NCBI RefSeq assembly: GCF_040115645.1
Contig: NW_027096012.1
Span: forward strand, 744,001 to 808,000
Direction: 5' to 3'
DNA: 64,000 nt
From: Euwallacea fornicatus
Lineage: Eukaryota; Arthropoda; Insecta; Coleoptera; Curculionidae
Both the position numbers and the translations under genes were made by a program. The notes under the pieces were generated by a model. That model was not told the origin of the DNA and did no database searches. It saw only the letters and a list, made by a program, of their open reading frames with translations. This document shows, piece after piece, positions 23,362 through 37,222 of this stretch (within the stretch, counting starts at the first letter, position 1; every line of letters starts with the position of its first letter).

Positions 23362-24942
23362 TAGTACTATTTTTCTTGGAAGTTCAACAAGATGCATCAT
23401 GATGTGTTGTGACATCTTCAAAATCTTGTCGAGCTACTTAATTTGACACTTTGTTTAACAAGTTTGGCCCACATTTGCCGAAGTTACCGAGCTTCAAAGT
23501 TTGAAAAGTCACAAAATATGTGTGTTTGAGCTCATAAAGTACTATTTTTCTTGGAAGTTCAACAAGATGCAATCATGATGTGTTATGTCATTTTAAAGAT
23601 CTCGTCGAGCTGATTAATTTGACACTTTGTTTAACAAATTTGGTCCACATTTGCCGAAGTTACCGAGCTTCAAAGTTTGAAGAGCCTCAAAAGATGTGTG
23701 TTTGAGCACATATAGTACTATTTTTCTTGGAAGTTCAACAAGATGCATCATGATGTGTTGTGACATCTTCAAAATCTTGTCGAGCTACTTAATTTGACAC
23801 TTTGTTTAACAAATTTGGCCCACATTTGCCGAAGTTACCGAGCTTCAAAGTTTGAAAAGTCACAAAATATGTGTGTTTGAGCACATAAAGTACTATTTTT
23901 CTTGGAAATTCAACAAGATGCAATCATGATGTGTTGTGTCATTTTAAAGATCTCATCGAGCTGATTAATTTGACACATTGTTTAACAAATTTGGTCCGCA
24001 TTTGCCGAAGTTACCGAGCTTCAAAGTTTGAAAAGTCACAAAAGATGTGTGTTTGAGCACATAAAGTACAATTTTTCTTGGAAATTCAACAAGATGCAAT
24101 CATGATGTGTTGTGACATCTTCAAAATCTTGTCGAGCTACTTAATTTGACACTTTGTTTAACAAATTTGGCCCACATTTGCCGAAGTTACCGAGCTTCAA
24201 AGTTTGAAAAGTCACAAAAGATGTGTGTTTGAGCACATAAAGTACAATTTTTCTTGGAAGTTCAACAAGATGCAATCATGATGTGTTGTGTCATTTTAAA
24301 GATGTCGTCGAGCTGAGTAATTTGACACATTGTTTAACAAATTTGGTCCACATTTGACGAAGTTACCGAGCTTCAAAGTTTGAAAAGTCACAAAATATGT
24401 GTGTTTGAGCTCATAAAGTACTATTTTTCTTGGAAGTTCAACAAGATGCATCATGATGTGTTGTGACTTCTTCAAAATCTTGTCGAGCTACTTAATTTGA
24501 AACTTTGTTTAACAAATTTGGTCCACATTTGCCGAAGTTACCGAGCTTCAAAATTTGAAAAGTCACAAAATATGTGTGTTTGAGCACATAAAGTACTATT
24601 TTTCTTGGAAATTCAACAAGATGCAATCGTGATGTGTTGTGACATCTTCAAAATCTTGTCGAGCTACTTAATTTGACACTTTGTTTAACAAATTTGGTCC
24701 ACATTTGCCGAAGTTACCGAGCTTCAAAGTTTGAAAAGTCACAAAATATGTGTGTTTGAGCTCATAAAGTACTATTTTTCTTGGAAGTTCAACAAGATGC
24801 AATCATGATGTGTTGTGTCATTTTAAAGATCTCGTCGAGCTGATTAATTTGACACTTTGTTTAACAAATTTGGTCCACATTTGCCGAAGTTACCGAGCTT
24901 CAAAGTTTGAAAAATCACAAAATATGTGTGTTTGAGCACATA
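23362..24942 (+). repeat. 9-monomer higher-order repeat, copy 3 of 3
   Basis: Same 1,581-bp order. The last monomer again ends gaaaaatcac. Downstream of 24,943 the pattern stops: the next monomers are an A ggccc and several A copies beginning taatac or aagtacaat, so this is the right edge of the regular block. Confidence 0.93.
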
Positions 24943-27900
24943 TAGTACTATTTTTCTTGGAAGTTCAACAAGATGCATCATGATGTGTTGTGACATCTTC
25001 AAAATCTTGTCGAGCTACTTAATTTGACACTTTGTTTAACAAATTTGGCCCACATTTGCCGAAGTTACCGAGCTTCAAAGTTTGAAAAGTCACAAAATAT
25101 GTGTGTTTGAGCACATATAATACTATTTTTCTTGGAAGTTCAACAAGATGCAATCATGATGTGTTGTGACATCTTCAAAATCTTGTCGAGCTACTTAATT
25201 TGACACTTTGTTTAACAAATTTGGTCCACATTTGCCGAAGTTACCGAGCTTCAAAGTTTGAAAAATCACAAAATATGTGTGTTTGAGCACATAAAGTACA
25301 ATTTTTCTTGGAAGTTCAACAAGATGCAATCATGATGTGTTGTGACATCTTCAAAATCTTGTCGAGCTACTTAATTTGACACTTTGTTTAACAAATTTGG
25401 TCCACATTTGCCGAAGTTACCGAGCTTCAAAGTTTGAAAAATCACAAAATATGTGTGTTTGAGCACATAAAGTACAATTTTTCTTGGAAATTCAACAAGA
25501 TGCATCATGATGTGTTGTGACATCTTCAAAATCTTGTCGAGCTACTTAATTTGACACTTTGTTTAACAAATTTGGCCCACATTTGCCGAAGTTACCGAGC
25601 TTCAAAGTTTGAAAAGTCACAAAAGATGTGTGTTTGAGCACATAAAGTACAATTTTTCTTGGAAGTTCAACAAGATGCAATCATGATGTGTTGTGACATC
25701 TTCAAAATCTTGTCAAGCTACTTAATTTGACACTTTGTTTAACAAATTTGGCCCACATTTGCCGAAGTTACCGAGCTTCAAAGTTTGAAAAGTCACAAAA
25801 TATGTGTGTTTGAGCACATAAAGTACTATTTTTCTTGCAAGTTCAACAAGATGCAATCATGATGTGTTGTGTCATTTTAAAGATGTCGTCGAGCTGATTA
25901 ATTTCACACATTGTTTAACAAATTTGGCCCACATTTGCCGAAGTTACCGAGCTTCAAAGTTTGAAAAGTCACAAAATATGTGTGTTTGAGCACATATAAT
26001 ACTATTTTTCTTGGAAGTTCAACAAGATGCAATCATGATGTGTTGTGTCATTTTAAAGATCTCGTCGAGCTGATTAATTTGACACTTTGTTTAACAAATT
26101 TGGTCCACATTTGCCGAAGTTACCGAGCTTCAAAGTTTGAAGAGCCTCAAAAGATGTGTGTTTGAGCACATATAGTACTATTTTTCTTGGAAGTTCAACA
26201 AGATGCATCATGAGGTGTTGTGACATCTTCAAAATCTTGTCGAGCTACTTAATTTGACACTTTGTTTAACAAATTTGGTCCACATTTGCCGAAGTTACCG
26301 AGCTTCAAAGTTTGAAGAGCCTCAAAAGATGTGTGTTTGAGCACATATAGTACTATTTTTCTTGGAAGTTCAACAAGATGCATCATGATGTGTTGTGACA
26401 TCTTCAAAATCTTGTCGAGCTACTTAATTTGACACTTTGTTTAACAAATTTGGCCCACATTTGCCGAAGTTACCGAGCTTCAAAGTTTGAAAAGTCACAA
26501 AATATGTGTGTTTGAGCACATAAAGTACTATTTTTCTTGCAAGTTCAACAAGATGCAATCATGATGTGTTGTGACATCTTCAAAATCTTGTCGAGCTACT
26601 TAATTTGACACTTTGTTTAACAAATTTGGCCCACATTTGCCGAAGTTACCGAGCTTCAAAGTTTGAAAAGTCACAAAATATGTGTGTTTGAGCACATATA
26701 ATACTATTTTTCTTGGAAGTTCAACAAGATGCATCATGATGTGTTGTGACATCTTCAAAATCTTGTCGAGCTACTTAATTTGACACTTTGTTTAACAAAT
26801 TTGGTCCACATTTGCCGAAGTTACCGAGCTTCAAAGTTTGAAAAGTCACAAAATATGTGTGTTTGAGCACATAAAGTACTATTTTTCTTGGAAGTTCAAC
26901 AAGATGCAATCATGATGTGTTATGTCATTTTAAAGATCTCGTCGAGCTGATTAATTTGACACTTTGTTTAACAAATTTGGTCCACATTTGCCGAAGTTAC
27001 CGAGCTTCAAAGTTTGAAAAGTCACAAAATATGTGTGTTTGAGCACATATAATACTATTTTTCTTGGAAGTTCAACAAGATGCATCATGATGTGTTGTGA
27101 CATCTTCAAAATCTTGTCGAGCTACTTAATTTGACACTTTGTTTAACAAATTTGGTCCACATTTGCCGAAGTTACCGAGCTTCAAAGTTTGAAAAGTCAC
27201 AAAATATGTGTGTTTGAGCACATATAGTACTATTTTTCTTGGAAGTTCAACAAGATGCATCATGATGTGTTGTGACATCTTCAAAATCTTGTCGAGCTAC
27301 TTAAGTTGACACTTTGTTTAACAAATTTGGTCCACATTTGCCGAAGTTACCGAGCTTCAAAGTTTGAAAAGTCACAAAAGATGTGTGTTTGAGCACATAA
27401 AGTACTATTTTTCTTGGAAATTCAACAAGATGCAATCATGATGTGTTGTGTCATTTTAAAGATCTCATCGAGCTACTTAATTTGACACTTTGTTTAACAA
27501 ATTTGGTCCACATTTGCCGAAGTTACCGAGCTTCAAAGTTTGAAAAGTCACAAAATATGTGTGTTTGAGCACATAAAGTACTATTTTTCTTGCAAGTTCA
27601 ACAAGATGCATCATGATGTGTTGTGACATCTTCAAAATCTTGTCGAGCTACTTAATTTGACACTTTGTTTAACAAATTTGGTCCACATTTGCCGAAGTTA
27701 CCGAGCTTCAAAGTTTGAAGAGCCTCAAAAGATGTGTGTTTGAGCACATATAGTACTATTTTTCTTGGAAGTTCAACAAGATGCATCATGATGTGTTGTG
27801 ACATCTTCAAAATCTTGTCGAGCTACTTAATTTGACACTTTGTTTAACAAATTTGGTCCACGTTTGCCGAAGTTACCGAGCTTCAAAGTTTGAAGAGCCT

Positions 27901-28800
27901 CAAAAGATGTGTGTTTGAGCACATATAGTACTATTTTTCTTGGAAGTTCAACAAGATGCATCATGATGTGTTGTGACATCTTCAAAATCTTGTCGAGCTA
28001 CTTAATTTGACACTTTCTTTAACAAATTTGGCCCACATTTGCCGAAGTTACCGAGCTTCAAAGTTTGAAAAGTCACAAAATATGTGTGTTTGAGCACATA
28101 TAATACTATTTTTCTTGGAAGTTCAACAAGATGCATCATGATGTGTTGTGACATCTTCAAAATCTTGTCGAGCTACTTAATTTGGCACTTTGTTTAACAA
28201 ATTTGGCCCACATTTGCCGAAGTTACCGAGCTTCAAAGTTTGAAAAGTCACAAAATATGTGTGTTTGAGCACATATAATACTATTTTTCTTGGAAGTTCA
28301 ACAAGATGCATCATGATGTGTTGTGACATCTTCAAAATCTTGTCGAGCTACTTAATTTGACACTTTGTTTAACAAATTTGGTCCACATTTGCCGAAGTTA
28401 CCGAGCTTCAAAGTTTGAAGAGCCTCAAAAGATGTGTGTTTGAGCACATATAGTACTATTTTTCTTGGAAGGTCAACAAGATGCATCATGATGTGTTGTG
28501 ACATCTTCAAAATCTTGTCGAGCTACTTAATTTGACACTTTGTTTAACAAATTTGGCCCACATTTGCCGAAGTTACCGAGCTTCAAAGTTTGAAAAGTCA
28601 CAAAATATGTGTGTTTGAGCACATATAATACTATTTTTCTTGGAAGTTCAACAAGATGCATCATGATGTGTTGTGACATCTTCAAAATCTTGTCGAGCTA
28701 CTTAATTTGACACTTTGTTTAACAAATTTGGTCCACATTTGCCGAAGTTACCGAGCTTCAAAGTTTGAAAAGTCACAAAATATGTGTGTTTGAGCACATA
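24943..28800 (+). repeat. Mixed region rich in class A monomers
   Basis: About 22 monomers, most of class A, with isolated class B copies near 25,820, 25,997 and 26,890 and a B-front chimera at 27,400. Notable variants: tcaagctac near 25,713, gaggtg at 26,213, cttaagttgac at 27,304, ggtccacgttt near 27,858, aatttggcac near 28,181 and gaaggtc at 28,468. No higher-order period is evident to me within it. Confidence 0.82.
27400..27575 (+). repeat. Chimeric B/A monomer
   Basis: The left part of the diagnostic box is class B (gtcattttaaagatctcatc). From cgagctactt onward it is class A, with cactttg. The switch falls between box bases 66 and 75, inside the shared tcgagct. The same hybrid is seen at 30,031 (with gttatttt), 31,434, 38,453 and 39,681. 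Recombination or gene conversion inside the box is the simplest explanation, followed by copying within larger blocks. Confidence 0.85.
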
Positions 28801-31800
28801 TAATACTATTTTTCTTGGAAGTTCAACAAGATGCAATCATGATGTGTTGTGTCATTTTAAAGATGTCGTCGAGCTGATTAATTTGACACATTGTTTAACA
28901 AATTTGGTCCACATTTGCCGAAGTTACCGAGCTTCAAAGTTTGAAAAGTCACAAAATATGTGTGTTTGAGCTCATAAAGTACTATTTTTCTTGGAAGTTC
29001 AACAAGATGCAATCATGATGTGTTGTGTCATTTTAAAGATCTCATCGAGCTGATTAATTTGACACATTGTTTAACAAATTTGGTCCACATTTGCCGAAGT
29101 TACCGAGCTTCAAAGTTTGAAACGTCACAAAATATGTGTGTTTGAGCACATAAAGTACAATTTTTCTTGGAAGTTCAACAAGATGCAATCATGATGTGTT
29201 GTGTCATTTTAAAGATGTCGTCGAGCTGAGTAATTTGACACATTGTTTAACAAATTTGGTCCACATTTGACGAAGTTACCGAGCTTCAAAGTTTGAAAAG
29301 TCACAAAATATGTGTGTTTGAGCTCATAAAGTACTATTTTTCTTGGAAGGTCAACAAGATGCATCATGATGTGTTGTGACATCTTCAAAATCTTGTCGAG
29401 CTACTTAATTTGACACTTTGTTTAACAAATTTGGTCCACATTTGCCGAAGTTACCGAGCTTCAAAGTTTGAAAAGTCACAAAATATGTGTGTTTGAGCAC
29501 ATAAAGTACAATTTTTCTTGGAAGTTCAACAAGATGCAATCATGATGTGTTGTGTCATTTTAAAGATGTCGTCGAGCTGAGTAATTTGACACATTGTTTA
29601 ACAAATTTGGTCCACATTTGCCGAAGTTACCGAGCTTCAAAATTTGAAAAGTCACAAAATATGTGTGTTTGAGCACATAAAGTACTATTTTTCTTGGAAA
29701 TTCAACAAGATGCAATCGTGATGTGTTGTGACATCTTCAAAATCTTGTCGAGCTACTTAATTTGACACTTTGTTTAACAAATTTGGTCCACATTTGCCGA
29801 AGTTACCGAGCTTCAAAGTTTGAAAAGTCACAAAATATGTGTGTTTGAGCACATATAGTACTATTTTTCTTGGAAGTTCAACAAGATGCATCATGATGTG
29901 TTGTGACATCTTCAAAATCTTGTCGAGCTACTTAAGTTGACACTTTGTTTAACAAATTTGGTCCACATTTGCCGAAGTTACCGAGCTTCAAAGTTTGAAA
30001 AGTCACAAAAGATGTGTGTTTGAGCACATAAAGTACTATTTTTCTTGGAAATTCAACAAGATGCAATCATGATGTGTTGTGTTATTTTAAAGATCTCATC
30101 GAGCTACTTAATTTGACACTTTGTTTAACAAATTTGGTCCACATTTGCCGAAGTTACCGAGCTTCAAAGTTTGACAAGTCACAAAATATGTGTGTTTGAG
30201 CACATATAGTACTATTTTTCTTGGAAGTTCAACAAGATGCATCATGATGTGTTGTGACATCTTCAAAATCTTGTCGAGCTACTTAATTTGACACTTTGTT
30301 TAACAAATTTGGTCCACATTTGCCGAAGTTACCGAGCTTCAAAGTTTGAAGAGCCTCAAAAGATGTGTGTTTGAGCACATATAGTACTATTTTTCTTGGA
30401 AGGTCAACAAGATGCATCATGATGTGTTGTGACATCTTCAAAATCTTGTCGAGCTACTTAATTTGACACTTTGTTTAACAAATTTGGCCCACATTTGCCG
30501 AAGTTACCGAGCTTCAAAGTTTGAAGAGCCTCAAAAGATGTGTGTTTGAGCACATATAGTACTATTTTTCTTGGAAGGTCAACAAGATGCATCATGATGT
30601 GTTGTGACATCTTCAAAATCTTGTCGAGCTACTTAATTTGACACTTTGTTTAACAAATTTGGCCCACATTTGCCGAAGTTACCGAGCTTCAAAGTTTGAA
30701 AAGTCACAAAATATGTGTGTTTGAGCACATATAATACTATTTTTCTTGGAAGTTCAACAAGATGCATCATGATGTGTTGTGACATCTTCAAAATCTTGTC
30801 GAGCTACTTAATTTGACACTTTGTTTAACAAATTTGGTCCACATTTGCCGAAGTTACCGAGCTTCAAAGTTTGAAAAGTCACAAAATATGTGTGTTTGAG
30901 CACATATAGTACTATTTTTCTTGGAAGTTCAACAAGATGCATCATGATGTGTTGTGACATCTTCAAAATCTTGTCGAGCTACTTAATTTGACACTTTGTT
31001 TAACAAATTTGGTCCACATTTGCCGAAGTTACCGAGCTTCAAAGTTTGAAACGTCACAAAATATGTGTGTTTGAGCACATAAAGTACTATTATTCTTGGA
31101 ATTTCAACAAGATGCAATCATGATGTGTTGTGTCATTTTAAAGATCTCGTCGAGCTGATTAATTTGACACTTTGTTTAACAAATTTGGTCCACATTTGCC
31201 GAAGTTACCGAGCTTCAAAGTTTGAAAAGTCACAAAAGATGTGTGTTTGAGCACATAAAGTACAATTTTTCTTGGAAGTTCAACAAGATGCAATCATGAT
31301 GTGTTGTGACATCTTCAAAATCTTGTCGAGCTACTTAATTTGACACTTTGTTTAACAAATTTGGTCCACATTTGCCGAAGTTACCGAGCTTCAAAGTTTG
31401 AAAAGTCACAAAAGATGTGTGTTTGAGCACATAAAGTACTATTTTTCTTGGAAATTCAACAAGATGCAATCATGATGTGTTGTGTCATTTTAAAGATCTC
31501 ATCGAGCTACTTAATTTGACACTTTGTTTAACAAATTTGGTCCACATTTGCCGAAGTTACCGAGCTTCAAAGTTTGAAAAGTCACAAAATATGTGTGTTT
31601 GAGCACATATAATACTATTTTTCTTGGAAGTTCAACAAGATGCATCATGATGTGTTGTGACATCTTCAAAATCTTGTCGAGCTACTTAATTTGACACTTT
31701 GTTTAACAAATTTGGTCCATATTTGCCGAAGTTACCGAGCTTCAAAGTTTGAAAAGTCACAAAAGATGTGTGTTTGAGCACATAAAGTACAATTTTTCTT

Positions 31801-32150
31801 GGAAGTTCAACAAGATGCAATCATGATGTGTTATGTCATTTTAAAGATCTCATCGAGCTGATTAATTTGACACATTGTTTAACAAATTTGGTCCGCATTT
31901 GCCGAAGTTACCGAGCTTCAAAGTTTGAAAAGTCACAAAAGATGTGTGTTTGAGCACATAAAGTACAATTTTTCTTGGAAATTCAACAAGATGCAATCAT
32001 GATGTGTTGTGACATCTTCAAAATCTTGTCGAGCTACTTAATTTGACACTTTGTTTAACAAATTTGGCCCACATTTGCCGAAGTTACCGAGCTTCAAAGT
32101 TTGAAAAGTCACAAAAGATGTGTGTTTGAGCACATAAAGTACATTTTTTC
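28801..32150 (+). repeat. Higher-order block of about 3.3 kb, copy 1
   Basis: It begins with a B gatgtcgtc monomer, then B with gaaacgtcac (29,123), B gctgag/gacgaag, gaaggtc A (or the plain gaagttc form in the later copy), caatcgtgatg A, aagttgac A (29,935), the chimera at 30,031, and a monomer with ctattattcttggaatttc near 31,085. The block recurs at 37,223 at a shift of 8,422 bp up to about 30,550, then 8,247 bp. One gaaggtc monomer (about 30,557-30,731) is extra here. Confidence 0.85.
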
Positions 32151-32488
32151 TTGGAAGTTCAACAAGATGCAATCATGATGTGTTGTGACATCTTCAAAAT
32201 CTTGTCGAGCTACTTAATTTGACACTTTGTTTAACAAATTTGGTCCACATTTGCCGAAGTTACCGAGCTTCAAAATTTGAAAAATCACAAAATATGTGTG
32301 TTTGAGCACATAAAGTACAATTTTTCTTGGAAGTTCAACAAGATGCAATCATGATGTGTTGTGACATCTTCAAAATCTTGTCGAGCTACTTAATTTGACA
32401 CTTTGTTTAACAAATTTGGCCCACATTTGCCGAAGTTACCGAGCTTCAAAGTTTGAAAAGTCACAAAATATGTGTGTTTGAGCACATA

Positions 32489-33538
32489 TAATACTATTTT
32501 TCTTGGAAGTTCAACAAGATGCATCATGATGTGTTGTGACATCTTCAAAATCTTGTCGAGCTACTTAATTTGACACTTTCTTTAACAAATTTGGCCCACA
32601 TTTGCCGAAGTTACCGAGCTTCAAAGTTTGAAAAGTCACAAAATATGTGTGTTTGAGCACATATAATACTATTTTTCTTGGAAGTTCAACAAGATGCATC
32701 ATGATGTGTTGTGACATCTTCAAAATCTTGTCGAGCTACTTAATTTGACACTTTGTTTAACAAATTTGGCCCACATTTGCCGAAGTTACCGAGCTTCAAA
32801 GTTTGAAAAGTCACAAAATATGTGTGTTTGAGCACATATAATACTATTTTTCTTGGAAGTTCAACAAGATGCATCATGATGTGTTGTGACATCTTCAAAA
32901 TCTTGTCGAGCTACTTAATTTGACACTTTGTTTAACAAATTTGGCCCACATTTGCCGAAGTTACCGAGCTTCAAAGTTTGAAAAGTCACAAAATATGTGT
33001 GTTTGAGCACATATAATACTATTTTTCTTGGAAGTTCAACAAGATGCATCATGATGTGTTGTGACATCTTCAAAATCTTGTCGAGCTACTTAATTTGACA
33101 CTTTGTTTAACAAATTTGGCCCACATTTGCCGAAGTTACCGAGCTTCAAAGTTTGAAAAGTCACAAAATATGTGTGTTTGAGCACATATAATACTATTTT
33201 TCTTGGAAGTTCAACAAGATGCATCATGATGTGTTGTGACATCTTCAAAATCTTGTCGAGCTACTTAATTTGACACTTTGTTTAACAAATTTGGTCCACA
33301 TTTGCCGAAGTTACCGAGCTTCAAAGTTTGAAAAGTCACAAAATATGTGTGTTTGAGCACATATAGTACTATTTTTCTTGGAAGTTCAACAAGATGCATC
33401 ATGATGTGTTGTGACATCTTCAAAATCTTGTCGAGCTACTTAATTTGACACTTTGTTTAACAAATTTGGCCCACATTTGCCGAAGTTACCGAGCTTCAAA
33501 GTTTGAAAAGTCACAAAATATGTGTGTTTGAGCACATA
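32489..33538 (+). repeat. Homogeneous run of six 175-bp class A monomers
   Basis: Monomers start at 32,489, 32,664, 32,839, 33,014, 33,189 and 33,364. Those at 32,664, 32,839 and 33,014 read as identical. The others differ by one or two bases: ctttcttta in the first, ggtcc in the fifth, tagtac in the sixth. This is true monomer-level amplification, in contrast to the block-level pattern nearby. Confidence 0.88.
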
Positions 33539-34500
33539 TAATACTATTTTTCTTGGAAGTTCAACAAGATGCAATCATGATGTGTTGTGTCATTTTAAAG
33601 ATGTCGTCGAGCTGATTAATTTGACACATTGTTTAACAAATTTGGTCCACATTTGCCGAAGTTACCGAGCTTCAAAGTTTGAAAAGTCACAAAATATGTG
33701 TGTTTGAGCTCATAAAGTACTATTTTTCTTGGAAGTTCAACAAGATGCAATCATGATGTGTTGTGTCATTTTAAAGATCTCATCGAGCTGATTAATTTGA
33801 CACATTGTTTAACAAATTTGGTCCACATTTGCCGAAGTTACCGAGCTTCAAAGTTTGAAACGTCACAAAATATGTGTGTTTGAGCACATAAAGTACAATT
33901 TTTCTTGGAAGTTCAACAAGATGCAATCATGATGTGTTGTGTCATTTTAAAGATGTCGTCGAGCTGAGTAATTTGACACATTGTTTAACAAATTTGGTCC
34001 ACATTTGACGAAGTTACCGAGCTTCAAAGTTTGAAAAGTCACAAAATATGTGTGTTTGAGCTCATAAAGTACTATTTTTCTTGGAAGGTCAACAAGATGC
34101 ATCATGATGTGTTGTGACATCTTCAAAATCTTGTCGAGCTACTTAATTTGACACTTTGTTTAACAAATTTGGTCCACATTTGCCGAAGTTACCGAGCTTC
34201 AAAGTTTGAAAAGTCACAAAATATGTGTGTTTGAGCACATAAAGTACAATTTTTCTTGGAAGTTCAACAAGATGCAATCATGATGTGTTGTGTCATTTTA
34301 AAGATGTCGTCGAGCTGAGTAATTTGACACATTGTTTAACAAATTTGGTCCACATTTGCCGAAGTTACCGAGCTTCAAAATTTGAAAAGTCACAAAATAT
34401 GTGTGTTTGAGCACATAAAGTACTATTTTTCTTGGAAATTCAACAAGATGCAATCGTGATGTGTTGTGACATCTTCAAAATCTTGTCGAGCTACTTAATT
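33539..34500 (+). repeat. Partial copy of the 28.8-kb block
   Basis: Matches 28,801 to about 29,760 at a shift of 4,738 bp (27 monomers), including gaaacgtcac, gctgag/gacgaag, gaaggtc and caatcgtgatg tags. It departs when this copy has acacattg near 34,503 where the first has acactttg, followed by ttgacaagtc at 34,560. The part from about 33,900 onward also matches about 46,540 onward at 12,639 bp. Confidence 0.84.
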
Positions 34501-35121
34501 TGACACATTGTTTAACAAATTTGGTCCACATTTGCCGAAGTTACCGAGCTTCAAAGTTTGACAAGTCACAAAATATGTGTGTTTGAGCACATATAGTACT
34601 ATTTTTCTTGGAAATTCAACAAGATGCAATCGTGATGTGTTGTGACATCTTCAAAATCTTGTCGAGCTACTTAATTTGACACTTTGTTTAACAAATTTGG
34701 CCCACATTTGCCGAAGTTACCGAGCTTCAAAGTTTGAAAAGTCACAAAAGATGTGTGTTTGAGCACATAAAGTACATTTTTTCTTGGAAGTTCAACAAGA
34801 TGCAATCATGATGTGTTGTGACATCTTCAAAATCTTGTCGAGCTACTTAATTTGACACTTTGTTTAACAAATTTGGTCCACATTTGCCGAAGTTACCGAG
34901 CTTCAAAGTTTGAAAAATCACAAAATATGTGTGTTTGAGCACATAAAGTACAATTTTTCTTGGAAGTTCAACAAGATGCAATCATGATGTGTTGTGACAT
35001 CTTCAAAATCTTGTCGAGCTACTTAATTTGACACTTTGTTTAACAAATTTGGCCCACATTTGCCGAAGTTACCGAGCTTCAAAGTTTGAAAAGTCACAAA
35101 ATATGTGTGTTTGAGCACATA
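34501..35121 (+). repeat. Satellite linking segment with ttgacaagtc and gtacatttttt tags
   Basis: Four class A monomers, two of them carrying caatcgtgatg or acacattg. The ttgacaagtc (34,561) and gtacatttttt (about 34,775) changes recur exactly 12,639 bp downstream near 47,200 and 47,414, so this segment belongs to a larger duplicated block rather than being a boundary. Confidence 0.8.
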
Positions 35122-37222
35122 TAATACTATTTTTCTTGGAAGTTCAACAAGATGCAATCATGATGTGTTGTGTCATTTTAAAGATCTCGTCGAGCTGATT
35201 AATTTGACACTTTGTTTAACAAATTTGGTCCACATTTGCCGAAGTTACCGAGCTTCAAAGTTTGAAGAGCCTCAAAAGATGTGTGTTTGAGCACATATAG
35301 TACTATTTTTCTTGGAAGTTCAACAAGATGCATCATGAGGTGTTGTGACATCTTCAAAATCTTGTCGAGCTACTTAATTTGACACTTTGTTTAACAAATT
35401 TGGTCCACATTTGCCGAAGTTACCGAGCTTCAAAGTTTGAAGAGCCTCAAAAGATGTGTGTTTGAGCACATATAGTACTATTTTTCTTGGAAGTTCAACA
35501 AGATGCATCATGAGGTGTTGTGACATCTTCAAAATCTTGTCGAGCTACTTAATTTGACACTTTGTTTAACAAATTTGGTCCACATTTGCCGAAGTTACCG
35601 AGCTTCAAAGTTTGAAGAGCCTCAAAAGATGTGTGTTTGAGCACATATAGTACTATTTTTCTTGGAAGTTCAACAAGATGCATCATGATGTGTTGTGACA
35701 TCTTCAAAATCTTGTCGAGCTACTTAATTTGACACTTTGTTTAACAAATTTGGTCCACATTTGCCGAAGTTACCGAGCTTCAAAGTTTGAAGAGCCTCAA
35801 AAGATGTGTGTTTGAGCACATATAGTACTATTTTTCTTGGAAGTTCAACAAGATGCATCATGATGTGTTGTGACATCTTCAAAATCTTGTCGAGCTACTT
35901 AATTTGACACTTTCTTTAACAAATTTGGCCCACATTTGCCGAAGTTACCGAGCTTCAAAGTTTGAAAAGTCACAAAATATGTGTGTTTGAGCACATATAA
36001 TACTATTTTTCTTGGAAGTTCAACAAGATGCATCATGATGTGTTGTGACATCTTCAAAATCTTGTCGAGCTACTTAATTTGACACTTTGTTTAACAAATT
36101 TGGCCCACATTTGCCGAAGTTACCGAGCTTCAAAGTTTGAAAAGTCACAAAATATGTGTGTTTGAGCACATATAATACTATTTTTCTTGGAAGTTCAACA
36201 AGATGCATCATGATGTGTTGTGACATCTTCAAAATCTTGTCGAGCTACTTAATTTGACACTTTGTTTAACAAATTTGGTCCACATTTGCCGAAGTTACCG
36301 AGCTTCAAAGTTTGAAGAGCCTCAAAAGATGTGTGTTTGAGCACATATAGTACTATTTTTCTTGGAAGGTCAACAAGATGCATCATGATGTGTTGTGACA
36401 TCTTCAAAATCTTGTCGAGCTACTTAATTTGACACTTTGTTTAACAAATTTGGCCCACATTTGCCGAAGTTACCGAGCTTCAAAGTTTGAAAAGTCACAA
36501 AATATGTGTGTTTGAGCACATATAATACTATTTTTCTTGGAAGTTCAACAAGATGCATCATGATGTGTTGTGACATCTTCAAAATCTTGTCGAGCTACTT
36601 AATTTGACACTTTGTTTAACAAATTTGGTCCACATTTGCCGAAGTTACCGAGCTTCAAAGTTTGAAAAGTCACAAAATATGTGTGTTTGAGCACATATAG
36701 TACTATTTTTCTTGGAAGTTCAACAAGATGCATCATGATGTGTTGTGACATCTTCAAAATCTTGTCGAGCTACTTAATTTGACACTTTGTTTAACAAATT
36801 TGGCCCACATTTGCCGAAGTTACCGAGCTTCAAAGTTTGAAAAGTCACAAAATATGTGTGTTTGAGCACATATAATACTATTTTTCTTGGAAGTTCAACA
36901 AGATGCATCATGATGTGTTGTGACATCTTCAAAATCTTGTCGAGCTACTTAATTTGACACTTTGTTTAACAAATTTGGTCCACATTTGCCGAAGTTACCG
37001 AGCTTCAAAGTTTGAAAAGTCACAAAAGATGTGTGTTTGAGCACATAAAGTACAATTTTTCTTGGAAATTCAACAAGATGCATCATGATGTATTGTGACA
37101 TCTTCAAAATCTTGTCGAGCTACTTAATTTGACACTTTGTTTAACAAATTTGGTCCATATTTGCCGAAGTTACCGAGCTTCAAAGTTTGAAAAGTCACAA
37201 AATATGTGTGTTTGAGCACATA
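35122..37222 (+). repeat. Block with gaagagcc-tailed run, copy 1
   Basis: It starts with a class B gatctcgtc monomer ending gaagagcctc, followed by A monomers at 35,298, 35,473 and 35,648 with the same tail; the first two carry gaggtg. Then come ctttcttta A, gaaggtc A at 36,365 and gtattg A at 37,090. Related starts lie at 40,736, 47,761, 51,095 and 57,413. One ggccc monomer here (about 35,998-36,172) is absent in the 40.7-kb copy and present in the 47.8-kb copy. Confidence 0.87.
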
